Below, piece after piece: positions 42,793 through 51,615 of a stretch of 64,000 bases of DNA. The notes beneath the pieces were generated by a model. The model was not told the DNA's origin and ran no database searches. It was given only the letters and a program-made list of their open reading frames with translations. This DNA is from an uncultured Lachnospiraceae bacterium. Its GTDB lineage: Bacteria; Bacillota; Clostridia; Lachnospirales; Lachnospiraceae. Where the stretch lies: positions 1 to 64,000 of the forward strand of contig CALWQT010000003.1 of assembly GCA_944383765.1 (NCBI GenBank), in the 5' to 3' direction. The position numbers were made by a program, and so were the translations under genes. Position 1 is the stretch's first letter; every line of letters starts with the position of its first letter.

Positions 42793-43602
42793 ATGTTTAA
42801 AGAAGCTCGCCAAAACAATCAGAAATTGATCTTTGGGCTTATTCATTTAAAGCCCATGCCGGGAACACCTTTTTATCAAGAGGGTGATTATGAGGCGTCC
42901 TTGGAAAAGGCCGTAAAGGACGCAAAAGCTCTGGAAAATGGAGGAGCTACCGGATGTCTGATACAGACAGTAGATAAGGTGTATCCAACAGGAGACGAAA
43001 GCGATTATGTAAGAGCAACCTGCCTTGCAGTTATTGCCAATGAGGTTAAGAAGCATGTGGGGCCGGAGTTTAAGATCGGTGTACAGCTTATGTGGAACTG
43101 CATCACCCCATCAATTGCAGCAGCAAAAGCTGTAAAAGCTGATTACACAAGATGTACGGCTCTTGTTGGACAGACCTCTTCACCTTTTGGCGGAGTGATC
43201 AATGCAGATCCGCTGAAAGTGCTTGAGTACAGAAAAAAGATTGATGCAGAAGATGTGGAACTGCTGGCAGAAATAGCTGGTTACCATTTCCATGGCGGAT
43301 ATGATAAAGAGGCATTGCTTGACCGGGTAAGATCAGCAGTTATGGTAAGAGCGAATGCGGTAGAGATCATGAGCAAAGATGAAGAGCTTAATAACCGTAT
43401 GGAGATGGATATCAGAGCTGCCTATCCGGATCTTCCGATCATACTCGGAGGCGGAACGGATGTTCAGAGTGCAGCTTCAAGATTGAAACATGCAGATGGA
43501 GCACTGGTAGGAAGATGCTTTGAAGGAAATAATTGGGGCGGAGGCATTGATGAATCTATCGTTGCTGCATACATGAAAGAAGTAAGAAGCATTTCAGGGT
43601 GA
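42793..43602 (+). CDS. BtpA/SgcQ family TIM-barrel protein
   Basis: Protein of 269 residues of the BtpA/SgcQ group: LIFGLIHLKPMPGTPFY at the start, MWNCITPSIAAAKAVKADYTR in the middle and ILGGGTDVQSAASRLKHADGALVGRCF at the end, a phosphate-binding barrel C-terminus. Members occur in photosystem assembly in cyanobacteria and in sugar gene clusters elsewhere (SgcQ), and their reaction is unknown. I chose the ATG at 42793 after GGGAG; the ATG at 42778 overlaps that site. It leads the operon, suggesting an enzymatic role on the imported ligand. Confidence 0.88.
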   Translation: MFKEARQNNQKLIFGLIHLKPMPGTPFYQEGDYEASLEKAVKDAKALENGGATGCLIQTVDKVYPTGDESDYVRATCLAVIANEVKKHVGPEFKIGVQLMWNCITPSIAAAKAVKADYTRCTALVGQTSSPFGGVINADPLKVLEYRKKIDAEDVELLAEIAGYHFHGGYDKEALLDRVRSAVMVRANAVEIMSKDEELNNRMEMDIRAAYPDLPIILGGGTDVQSAASRLKHADGALVGRCFEGNNWGGGIDESIVAAYMKEVRSISG

Positions 43603-43700
43603 ATGTAATAAAACTCCAATACCAGATGTACTTTCTGCGCAGAGTCTGGAAAAGGAGGGTTTTACAAAATAATTTATTTTTATGCGAGGAGGAAAAAAAT

Positions 43701-44897
43701 ATGAAAAGACGTTTTATGGGATTGCTGGTTGCTGCTACGCTGGCGGTATCATTGGTAGGCTGCGGCGGTGGATCAACGGAAGAGACAACCACAGCAGCTG
43801 CGACCCAGGAAGGCAGCACGGAAGCGAGCGGGGAGACTTCCCAGGGAGAGGATTCTCTGGAAGGTAAAAAGCTTCTGTTCTTTGCTTTCCAGAACATTGG
43901 AGACTATGGAACAAATGACCTTGGATATTATGCAGCTCAGGAGATTGCTGAGAAATATGGAATCGAGATGACACTGGTGGAAGGCGGACTTGATGCTTCC
44001 ACAAGAACGACAACTCTTCTGGATGCTATTGAGACAGGCGGATATGACTATGTTATCAGCTCAAGCTGGTATATTCAGGATGATCTTCTGGCTAACGTAG
44101 ACAGATTCCCGGATATGAAATTTATCCTTTATGATACAGCACCTACTTTGGATCTGAGCGCTTATCCGAATGTATTTGGTGTAAGTTTCAGACAGGATGA
44201 AGGTTCCTTTATTACAGCTGTTTATCAGTGCCTGATGTCTGAGAATCATAAGATCGGAGCTGCTGCTAACCAGGATTCACCGATTCTGAATGACTTCGTA
44301 ACCGGCTGGCTGGCAGGTGTTAAGTACTACAATGACAATATGGCGGCAGACGGAGAAGAGGTTGAGTACAATATCGCTTATTATTCCGATCAGACCGTTC
44401 AGGGTGCTTATGAGACAGTAAACGTGCTTTATAATAACGGTTGTGATGTGGTTTACAACATCGGCGGAAGCTATTGCGTAGGTGCATTGAATGCATGTTC
44501 TGAGCATGGCGGAATTGAAAATGGCCAGTATCTGATCGGTGTTGACTATGACCAGTATACTACTTTTGCAAATGCAGAGAATGAGGTAGTAGGATACGAA
44601 AACCTGGTTACATCCATGGAAAAGAGAATTACTCAGTGTTGTGTACGCGCATTTGAGGGAATCGTAACCGGAGAAATGGAGATGGGTAACCATAGATTCG
44701 GAGTTGCAGATGGTGGTACAGGACTTGCTTATAATGACAATTATTATGCGCATACTCCTGAAGATGTTCAGAATACGATCACTGAACTGGAGCAGAAGAT
44801 CACAGATGGTGAAATTGTAGTTCCAAGTTATTATGATCTTCCTGACTATGATACCTTTGCAAAATTCAGAGATGATCCGAGCTATCGTTTACAGTAA
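43701..44897 (+). CDS. BMP family lipoprotein, ABC substrate-binding protein
   Basis: Extracytoplasmic receptor of 398 residues. The signal peptide ends in a lipobox (LVGC at about residues 16-19) followed by a Ser/Thr/Glu/Gly-rich linker, then a BMP/PnrA-like domain: LDASTRTTTLLDAIETGGYDYVI, AAANQDSPILNDFVTGWLAG and IGVDYDQYTTF. BMP proteins usually bind nucleosides or related ligands. The ATG at 43701 follows GAGGAGG; the open frame extends further upstream without a site. A terminator-like hairpin follows, allowing excess receptor over the transporter. Confidence 0.92.
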   Translation: MKRRFMGLLVAATLAVSLVGCGGGSTEETTTAAATQEGSTEASGETSQGEDSLEGKKLLFFAFQNIGDYGTNDLGYYAAQEIAEKYGIEMTLVEGGLDASTRTTTLLDAIETGGYDYVISSSWYIQDDLLANVDRFPDMKFILYDTAPTLDLSAYPNVFGVSFRQDEGSFITAVYQCLMSENHKIGAAANQDSPILNDFVTGWLAGVKYYNDNMAADGEEVEYNIAYYSDQTVQGAYETVNVLYNNGCDVVYNIGGSYCVGALNACSEHGGIENGQYLIGVDYDQYTTFANAENEVVGYENLVTSMEKRITQCCVRAFEGIVTGEMEMGNHRFGVADGGTGLAYNDNYYAHTPEDVQNTITELEQKITDGEIVVPSYYDLPDYDTFAKFRDDPSYRLQ

Positions 44898-44925
44898 TTA
44901 ACTATTAGTAATGATTCATATTCAG

Positions 44926-44959
44926 AAGGCTGCTGCGAAAATAAGCAGCAGCCTTTTTT
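44926..44959 (+). terminator. Intra-operon terminator after the BMP gene
   Basis: AAGGCTGCTGC / GCAGCAGCCTT 11-base stem with an 8-base loop and TTTTTT. It sits inside the operon between the lipoprotein and ATPase genes and likely acts as a partial terminator, giving high receptor and lower transporter levels. Confidence 0.8.
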
Positions 44960-44976
44960 AAAGAGCAGGTGGAGTG

Positions 44977-46527
44977 ATGGCAAAAGAACTTTTAAAAATG
45001 GAAGGGATAACCAAAATTTACGGTAATGGATTTATGGCCAATAAGGACATAACTTTTACGGTAAATGAAGGGGAGATACATGCGCTGCTGGGAGAAAATG
45101 GAGCAGGCAAAACTACCCTTATGAAAATATTGTTTGGTCTTGAAAACTGTCAACAGGGGAAAATTTATCTGAACGGACAGGAAGCTCATATAGAGAATCC
45201 GCTGGATGCGATTGCAAAAGGTGTAGGCATGGTGCATCAGCACTTCATGCTGGTGCCGAATCTGAGCGTGGCAGAAAATGTGGTACTTGGTATCGAACCG
45301 GGGCCCGGACAGATATTTGATAAGAAGACGGCAGTCCGTATGACGGAAGAAGCTTCTGAAAAATTTCAGCTTAAGGTAGATCCGAATGCGCTGGTAAGGG
45401 ATATCAGTGTAGGTTTAAAACAGAAGGTAGAACTTCTGAAGGCTCTGATCAGGGGCGTAAAGGTGCTGATCTTAGATGAGCCTACCGCTGTATTGACCCC
45501 TCAGGAAGTAAGGGAGCTGTTCGTTCAGCTGAAAACTTTGAGGGAAAATGGTTATGGGATTATTTTTATTTCCCATAAATTGGATGAAGTTATGGAACTT
45601 TGTGACTCGGCCACTATCCTCAGACATGGAAGAGTTACTGGTTTTGTAAAGAAAGAGGAAATGAATGAGATCGTTCTGTCAAAGCTTATCGTGGGAAGAG
45701 ATGTTGTAAGTACCATGGAGAAAAAAGAAAGTACGGCAGGAGATACGGTCCTTAAGGTACGGAATGTTACCTATGTGGATGATATAGGGAAAAAACTGGT
45801 AGATGATGTTTCATTTGGTGTGAGAGCAGGTGAGATCGTAGGAATCGCAGGTGTGGAAGGAAATGGTCAGAATGAGATTTCTGAGATTATTACCGGGCTT
45901 CTGCATATGACAAAGGGAACAGTAAGCATTAATGGGAAAGAAACCACCGGATTAAATATAAGCCAGATCCGAAAACTGGGATTGGCACATATTTCGGAAG
46001 ACCGTATGACTTACGGCTGTGCTCAGGATATGTCTATCTATGACAACCTTTCGTCTATTTATTTGGATAATCCCAAATTTACAAAAGGCGTATTTGTCAA
46101 TCAGAAGGCACTGAATCAGTATGTAAAAGACTGCATTGAAGAGTTTGAAATCGCATGCGATTCTGAAAAAAGTCCGATCCGGATGCTTTCAGGAGGAAAT
46201 ATACAGAAGGTTATTGTTGCCAGAGAGTTTACGAGCGGAGCCAATATCATAATTGCAAATCAGCCGACCAGAGGTATTGATGTAGGTACAGCTTCTTTGA
46301 TACATAGGCTTCTGCAGAAGTATACCAGGGAGAAAGGGTTTGCTGTACTTCTTATCTCTTCCGATTTAAATGAGGTAATGAACCTTTCAGACAGGTTACT
46401 GATCATGAGAGATGGAAAGATTGCCGCTCAATTTACGGATATGAAAAAGGTGAATGATGAACTGATGGGCGAGTATATGCTTGGAATTAAGAAAATGACC
46501 GAAGAGGAAAGGGGGGACCTGCATTGA
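44977..46527 (+). CDS. ABC transporter ATP-binding protein (nucleoside-type, two domains)
   Basis: Cytoplasmic ATPase of 516 residues with two fused nucleotide-binding domains, as in YufO/NupO. The first has GENGAGKTT and VGLKQKVELLKAL-type signature with LILDEPTAVLTP; the second has VEGNGQNE in place of a strict Walker A, SGGNIQKVIVARE and IIANQPTRGID. The second site is degenerate, common in this group. ATG 44977 follows GGTGGAG. Pairs with the two permeases downstream and the BMP lipoprotein upstream. Confidence 0.93.
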   Translation: MAKELLKMEGITKIYGNGFMANKDITFTVNEGEIHALLGENGAGKTTLMKILFGLENCQQGKIYLNGQEAHIENPLDAIAKGVGMVHQHFMLVPNLSVAENVVLGIEPGPGQIFDKKTAVRMTEEASEKFQLKVDPNALVRDISVGLKQKVELLKALIRGVKVLILDEPTAVLTPQEVRELFVQLKTLRENGYGIIFISHKLDEVMELCDSATILRHGRVTGFVKKEEMNEIVLSKLIVGRDVVSTMEKKESTAGDTVLKVRNVTYVDDIGKKLVDDVSFGVRAGEIVGIAGVEGNGQNEISEIITGLLHMTKGTVSINGKETTGLNISQIRKLGLAHISEDRMTYGCAQDMSIYDNLSSIYLDNPKFTKGVFVNQKALNQYVKDCIEEFEIACDSEKSPIRMLSGGNIQKVIVAREFTSGANIIIANQPTRGIDVGTASLIHRLLQKYTREKGFAVLLISSDLNEVMNLSDRLLIMRDGKIAAQFTDMKKVNDELMGEYMLGIKKMTEEERGDLH

Positions 46528-47621
46528 AAAAAGTACAGAGAGTTGAAGCTTTATTTGAGCTTCTGCGGGTAGTGCTAGGACTTGTGATTGCATATATCAT
46601 AACGCTGGTACTTATTATACTGACGTCTGATGTAACCCCTCAGGAAGTAATTACAAATTTCGTGTTAGGACCATTTACAACGCCAAGACGTTTTGGACAG
46701 CTTATGGGTAAGTTTATTCCCTATGTGCTGGGCGGATGCGGAATGTGTTTTATCTATGGCTGCGGACGTTTCAACCTGGTAGGTGAAGGTATCGTAAACT
46801 TTGCTCCTGCTGTGGCCTGTATCGTACTGTTTAATACTCCTATATTTAACCATGTACCATGGATCGTGGGAGTTGGCATACTGCTGATCATCTGCTGCGC
46901 AGTGGGCGGCGGTCTGGCTATGATACCTGCTATAGGAAGAGAAAAGCTGAAAATTTCTGAGATGGTAACTTCTATCATCATGAATTATATGCTTCTTTAC
47001 CTTTCCCTTTGGTTCTTAAAATCTTTGTTTGCAGACCGGTCACAGGCTTTCCTTTGCAGTCCTATGTATCCGGAAAACGGAAGCTTTTTCCAGCTGATAC
47101 CGGGTACGAACCTGCATGCAGGAATTTTTGTCAGCATTATAGGCTGGATTCTGGCATGTTTGATGTTTGACCGTATGCGGATCGGCGTGAAGTTAAGAAT
47201 ATGTGGGTCTAATGGAATGTTTGCAAAATATTCCGGACTCAACACCACGAAAATTGTATTGATCGGTCAGCTGATCGGCGGTATTTATGCTGGAGCAGCT
47301 GCCTGTGTAGATGCTTTTGGAATGTATACCAGATATCAGTACAGCGTGCTGACGAATATCGGTATGGACGCGTTGGTAGTTGCGGTTATTGCAAGGAAAA
47401 AACCAATTTACGTACCTCTTGCAGCGTTTGTTTTGGCCTATATCAGAACTTCTGCAGTTGTACTCAACCTTTCTACTAATATCCCGATCGAGTTTGTAAA
47501 CATGATGCAGGCAGTACTTATTCTTTTTGTTGCTGCTCAGCATTTCCTGCAGAAATCAAAAGAAAAAGCTATTTATAAAATATCCATGGAAGAAAGCAAA
47601 GAGAAAGGAGCGGTGGTATGA
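46524..47621 (+). CDS. ABC transporter permease 1 (BMP type)
   Basis: Membrane protein of 365 residues with about nine hydrophobic segments, of the NupP/YufP type. It has a PYVLGGCGMCFIYGCGRFNLVGEGIVNFAPAVA block and GVKLRICGSNGMFAKYSGLNTTKIVLIGQLIGG near residue 225. Starts at TTG 46524 after GGGGGG and overlaps the ATPase gene by 4 bases; its own 3' end overlaps the next permease gene (ATGA). Translation is coupled across all three. Confidence 0.92.
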   Translation: MKKVQRVEALFELLRVVLGLVIAYIITLVLIILTSDVTPQEVITNFVLGPFTTPRRFGQLMGKFIPYVLGGCGMCFIYGCGRFNLVGEGIVNFAPAVACIVLFNTPIFNHVPWIVGVGILLIICCAVGGGLAMIPAIGREKLKISEMVTSIIMNYMLLYLSLWFLKSLFADRSQAFLCSPMYPENGSFFQLIPGTNLHAGIFVSIIGWILACLMFDRMRIGVKLRICGSNGMFAKYSGLNTTKIVLIGQLIGGIYAGAAACVDAFGMYTRYQYSVLTNIGMDALVVAVIARKKPIYVPLAAFVLAYIRTSAVVLNLSTNIPIEFVNMMQAVLILFVAAQHFLQKSKEKAIYKISMEESKEKGAVV

Positions 47622-48574
47622 GTTTAGAATATATCGAAACCTTTCTATTCACAGCGGTAAGAATCGCAACTCCTATCATGTATGTGGCTCTCTGTTCCAC
47701 AATAGCATTGCAGGGAGGTCTTACCAATATGGCAGCTGAGTCTATGATGTTGATCTCAGCTATAACCGGAGTTATTTTTTCCGCAATTTCACAGAATCTG
47801 TTAATCGGCATACTTGCCGGTATGATGAGTTCCATTCTTATCACTCTTTTCCTCTGTTTTGCGGCATTCGTGATGAAAGTGGATCTGTATCTGATGTCCA
47901 TAGCTCTGAATACGGCTATGAGCGGAGCGACGATTTATATTATGTATGTTCTGACAGGAAACAAAGCTAATACGGCAGGATATTTTGCTTCTCTTCAGAT
48001 GCCGAATATTCAGATTCCTATCATAAAAGATATTCCTATCATAGGAAATATCCTGTCAGGCCATAATGGTTTTACCTATCTGGCTATTATCATGATATTT
48101 GTGGTCTGGTTTATTATTTTCCGCACAAAGCTGGGACTGAGGATAAGAGCAGTGGGACAGAATCCTCAGGCGGCAGAATCTGTGGGAATCAATCCCAGCA
48201 AGATTTATACCATCTCCTTTGTAATGGCAAGTGCCATCGCCAGCCTTGGCGGTATGTTCCTTTCCATGGGATATCAGAATATGTTCATCAGAGATATGAC
48301 AGGTGGAAAAGGCTTTATTGGTATGGCTGCTGCTACCATTGCCGGTGCATCGCCAGTAGGATCCGCATTGCTTGCAGTGGTATTCGGAGTTGCGGATGCC
48401 GTGACCCATTATTCCAAGCTTTATATTACAGATGCACAGTTTTTGTCAGCTATGCCGTATATCATTACTACGGTTCTGCTCTTTATCCTTTCCTATATCC
48501 GTCTGAAGAACAGCGAACATGATATGAGAAAGAGAAAAGCAGCTGCTTTGAAAGCACATGAAGAAAATGTATAA
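47618..48574 (+). CDS. ABC transporter permease 2 (BMP type)
   Basis: Second permease, 318 residues, about nine hydrophobic segments, NupQ/YufQ type: RIATPIMYVALCSTIALQGG-like start, KLGLRIRAVGQNPQAAESVGINPSKIY coupling loop, and KGFIGMAAATIAGASPVGSALLA. Overlaps permease 1 by 4 bases. With permease 1, the ATPase and the lipoprotein it forms a complete importer of the nucleoside/riboside class. Confidence 0.93.
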   Translation: MSLEYIETFLFTAVRIATPIMYVALCSTIALQGGLTNMAAESMMLISAITGVIFSAISQNLLIGILAGMMSSILITLFLCFAAFVMKVDLYLMSIALNTAMSGATIYIMYVLTGNKANTAGYFASLQMPNIQIPIIKDIPIIGNILSGHNGFTYLAIIMIFVVWFIIFRTKLGLRIRAVGQNPQAAESVGINPSKIYTISFVMASAIASLGGMFLSMGYQNMFIRDMTGGKGFIGMAAATIAGASPVGSALLAVVFGVADAVTHYSKLYITDAQFLSAMPYIITTVLLFILSYIRLKNSEHDMRKRKAAALKAHEENV

Positions 48575-48592
48575 AATATCGGAGGCTTATTT

Positions 48593-49537
48593 ATGGACTA
48601 TGTAATAGGCGGAAACGTGATGCTTGATACGGTACGTTTTCCTGGGGAAAGCACTTCATCTCGTGAGCATATTGGCGGACCAGCTACGTTTGCTTATTCT
48701 GGAGTAAGGCTGTATACAGACAGCGTTATGCAATGTTCAAATGTAGGGGAGGATTATGAACCGCTTTTCATTCCCTGGATGGAGAAAAATGAGATTATCA
48801 GAGATGGACTGAAAGTAAAGGTGGAACATTGTAACCATTCTTATCTGATATACAATGAGGACGGCACTTATGGTGCGGATCCTACGGTCAAAAGATTCAG
48901 AAGTGACTGGATACAGGATTTTGGTTATATGAAAACTTCTCCTGAGGAGATTGAAGTCTGGACTAAGGGCGGCGGCGTAAAAGGCGTTTATGTAGCCCAG
49001 AATGTGGACCGGGTATTCTGGAGAAAAATGAAAGAAATTAAGGCACGGGACGGCTTTAAGCTTATGTGGGAGATAGAAGGTCCCAGTTCCTATAAAGAAT
49101 TCTTCCCAGAAGTCATGAATGCAATGGAAAATGTGGATATTTTTTCCATCAATATCCAGGAAGCAAGACATCTCTTTGAAGTGGAAACGGAAGAGGAATG
49201 TATCCGGGAAATCCAGAAACTTCCGGTGGATATGACATTGTTCCGGGTGGGAGCCAAAGGAGCTCATATGGTAACGCCGGAGCGTTCCTACTATCTGCCG
49301 CCTGCACCATCCGATAAAATTGTGGATCCTACAGGCTGTGGCAATACTTCTACCGGAGCGGCGCTTTATGGATATGCGGAAGGGTTTGATGCCCTGAAAG
49401 TGGGAATCATCGCAAATGTGGCAGCTGCTCAGAATATCAGACAATATGGCGTTATCCCGGATTTTAAGGCTGTGAGGGATTTTGCTCTTGCTCAGGTAGA
49501 CGAGCTTTACAGACAGTATAAGGAAAAATATGATTGA
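48593..49537 (+). CDS. PfkB family carbohydrate kinase-like protein
   Basis: Ribokinase-fold protein of 314 residues. Expected parts are the N-terminal GGNVMLDTV, the EHIGGPATFAYSG sugar loop and a C-terminal DPTGCGNTSTGAALYG motif at 245-260. The usual catalytic Asp of the GAGD motif is Asn251 here. The same Asn occurs in the MAK32-like branch of the family, so some activity may remain or another residue may act as base. It may phosphorylate the imported sugar part. Gap to the permease gene is 18 bases. Confidence 0.85.
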   Translation: MDYVIGGNVMLDTVRFPGESTSSREHIGGPATFAYSGVRLYTDSVMQCSNVGEDYEPLFIPWMEKNEIIRDGLKVKVEHCNHSYLIYNEDGTYGADPTVKRFRSDWIQDFGYMKTSPEEIEVWTKGGGVKGVYVAQNVDRVFWRKMKEIKARDGFKLMWEIEGPSSYKEFFPEVMNAMENVDIFSINIQEARHLFEVETEEECIREIQKLPVDMTLFRVGAKGAHMVTPERSYYLPPAPSDKIVDPTGCGNTSTGAALYGYAEGFDALKVGIIANVAAAQNIRQYGVIPDFKAVRDFALAQVDELYRQYKEKYD

Positions 49538-49557
49538 TAGATCTGTGGAGAAGAAAT

Positions 49558-50745
49558 ATGGAGAGAAAAAACTATTCAAACCCTCTGGGCAATCAGGTAT
49601 TAAGTCTTCCTTCCATGGTAGATGAGCAGGTGGACTATTGTTTTTCCGATGAAGTGCAGCAAAGCATTATGAGTATGTCTGAGGCTTTTGATGTAAGGAA
49701 GATATACATAACTGGCTGCGGCGATTCTATCGCTGCAGCCGGGGCTATGGCCCCCGTAGTTCACAGGCTTTCCGGTGTGTTTAGCTGTGAGATGGTAGAA
49801 CCCATGGATTTTACCAGATTTATGCTGGCAAAAGATATTGGGATTGGTGAGCCTAACAGCCCGCTTGTCATTGGCATCAGCGCAGGAGGAAGCAGTTCCA
49901 GAGTGGTTGAGGTGATGAGAAAAGCCAATGAAATGGGAGCATTTACCATTGCACTTACCAATAATGGAGAAAGTCCCGTGGCAAAGGAAGCCAAACGATC
50001 CTTTGTATTGAATACCCCCAAGATGCAGGATGATTTTCCAGGACTGCGTTCTTATTTTGCCAGCATGGTTGGATTGATTGCCATTGCATGCAGAATGGGA
50101 AGAGTAAGAAATGTATTGCCTCCGGATTCAGAAAAACGTCTGGCGGAAGCGTTAAAAGCTTACATACATCAATATGCCGGTATATTGGAAGGCATGGATA
50201 CCGATATGTTTGAACTTGCAAAGAGCTGGAAGTCTTTTGAGCGTTTTGATTTTATCGGAGATGACAAAGAACTTTATTCTGCCCTTTTTGCCATGGAAAA
50301 ATTTCTGGAGTGTACAGGGGTTATGGCAAATTATGATGACTCTGAGAACTGGTGTCATGTAGGCTATCATATCGCTGATCCGGAAAGTATTGGCACGGTA
50401 TTCTTTGCGGATGCAACTGCTGCAAGTTATGGGAGAATCCGGGAAACAGTCAGTGCGGCGGCTATCAGGAGACCGGTGCTGGTTATTACAAACGGGGAGA
50501 AAGGTGATTTTCCTGAAGGCGCCAGAGTGGTACAGGTTCCCAGGGCAGAGGCCGGAAATGAATGGATGCAGACGTTAATGGATTATGCTCCTGCCGCCTT
50601 GCTTGCCGGATACTGCTGTACTTTGGCAGGAAGGAAATTTTTCAATGAGTATGATCCGATTGCAAAGGAATATAACGGAGAGGGGAAATACTTTGCAGAG
50701 GGCATCCGGACTATGAAAAACAGTGAGATCAAGATATTTATTTGA
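49558..50745 (+). CDS. SIS domain protein 1
   Basis: Sugar-phosphate-binding protein of 395 residues with two SIS subdomains, like the isomerase half of GlmS or deglycases such as FrlB. Subdomain 1 shows ITGCGDSIAAAGAM at residues 51-64 and ISAGGSSSRVVEVMRKANE; subdomain 2 has DDSENWCHVGYHI and LVITNGEK. Such proteins isomerise or deglycate sugar phosphates. The ATG at 49558 follows GGAGAAG; a start at 49534 overlaps the kinase gene. It follows the kinase, fitting a kinase-then-isomerase pathway. Confidence 0.88.
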   Translation: MERKNYSNPLGNQVLSLPSMVDEQVDYCFSDEVQQSIMSMSEAFDVRKIYITGCGDSIAAAGAMAPVVHRLSGVFSCEMVEPMDFTRFMLAKDIGIGEPNSPLVIGISAGGSSSRVVEVMRKANEMGAFTIALTNNGESPVAKEAKRSFVLNTPKMQDDFPGLRSYFASMVGLIAIACRMGRVRNVLPPDSEKRLAEALKAYIHQYAGILEGMDTDMFELAKSWKSFERFDFIGDDKELYSALFAMEKFLECTGVMANYDDSENWCHVGYHIADPESIGTVFFADATAASYGRIRETVSAAAIRRPVLVITNGEKGDFPEGARVVQVPRAEAGNEWMQTLMDYAPAALLAGYCCTLAGRKFFNEYDPIAKEYNGEGKYFAEGIRTMKNSEIKIFI

Positions 50746-50754
50746 GGTATATCT

Positions 50755-51564
50755 ATGTTCAGACGGGAATATATAGAGACGGAATTTAAGGGCTATCCTT
50801 CCATTACTCACAGACTGGTTGAGATGGTAGAGGAGAGTGGGATCCAGGAAGGAGTTTGTGTGGTCAATGCGCCTGAGCTTACGACTGCACTTTGTATTAC
50901 TTCATTCTGGGACAAGCGGGGGCTTGATGATCTGATGGATGAAATTGACCGGAATTTTCCTGCCCGTGTTAATTATAAGAGTCAGGTTACACCCTTTGAT
51001 TCGGCAGGTAATGTGAAAGCGGCTGTAGTGGGAAGGAGCCTGATGCTCATCATACATGAGGGAAAGCTTATTTTAGGTTCTTCTCAGGGTGTGGTGCTGC
51101 TTGAATTCGACGGACCGAGGAAAAGACCGTTCGAGGTACAGCTGGTAGAAAAAGATCTGAAGCTTTATAAGACAGATATGAAAACTCAGTATATGGGCAT
51201 GCAGGATATCACAGAATGGCTTTGTTCCTGTGTATCAGACAGTGGAACCAAAGAGGGACTCTGCCATATCTCTCAACTTCATTCTACTGCCGGAGTCCTT
51301 CTGTGTGATGCTTCGGAATCCGGAAAGTCAGATATTATGGGGGATATGGAAAGAATGGTTCCCACAAGAGCTGATTTTAAGCATAGGGAGACTGCTTCTG
51401 ATGCAGGGGGGCATGTAAAAACTGCACTGACAGGAAGCCAGATTTCATTGCCGATACACGAGGGAAAACTTGTGATCGGAGAGAATCAGGGAATCGTATT
51501 TGCAGATTTTGACGGACCCAGACCGAGGACAGTGTATGCAGCTGTGATAGCAGATCCGATGTGA
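50755..51564 (+). CDS. Tandem double YjbQ (UPF0047)-fold protein
   Basis: Protein of 269 residues made of two YjbQ-like domains in tandem, unlike the usual single domain of about 130-140 residues. Domain 1 (about 8-132) has IIHEGKLILGSSQGV and FDGPRKR at 118-124 but lacks the family's His residues (PELTTA and FDSAGNVKA). Domain 2 (about 145-269) keeps LHSTAG at 175-180, His210, GGHVKT at 218-223 and FDGPRPR. YjbQ proteins have weak reported thiamin-phosphate synthase activity; the real role is unknown. Domain 1 is probably structural. GAGG lies before the ATG. Confidence 0.78.
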   Translation: MFRREYIETEFKGYPSITHRLVEMVEESGIQEGVCVVNAPELTTALCITSFWDKRGLDDLMDEIDRNFPARVNYKSQVTPFDSAGNVKAAVVGRSLMLIIHEGKLILGSSQGVVLLEFDGPRKRPFEVQLVEKDLKLYKTDMKTQYMGMQDITEWLCSCVSDSGTKEGLCHISQLHSTAGVLLCDASESGKSDIMGDMERMVPTRADFKHRETASDAGGHVKTALTGSQISLPIHEGKLVIGENQGIVFADFDGPRPRTVYAAVIADPM

Positions 51565-51615
51565 ACGGAAATTTTTAAAGAGTTGTGAGATAGCTACAGC
51601 AGAATGGAGATTTCA

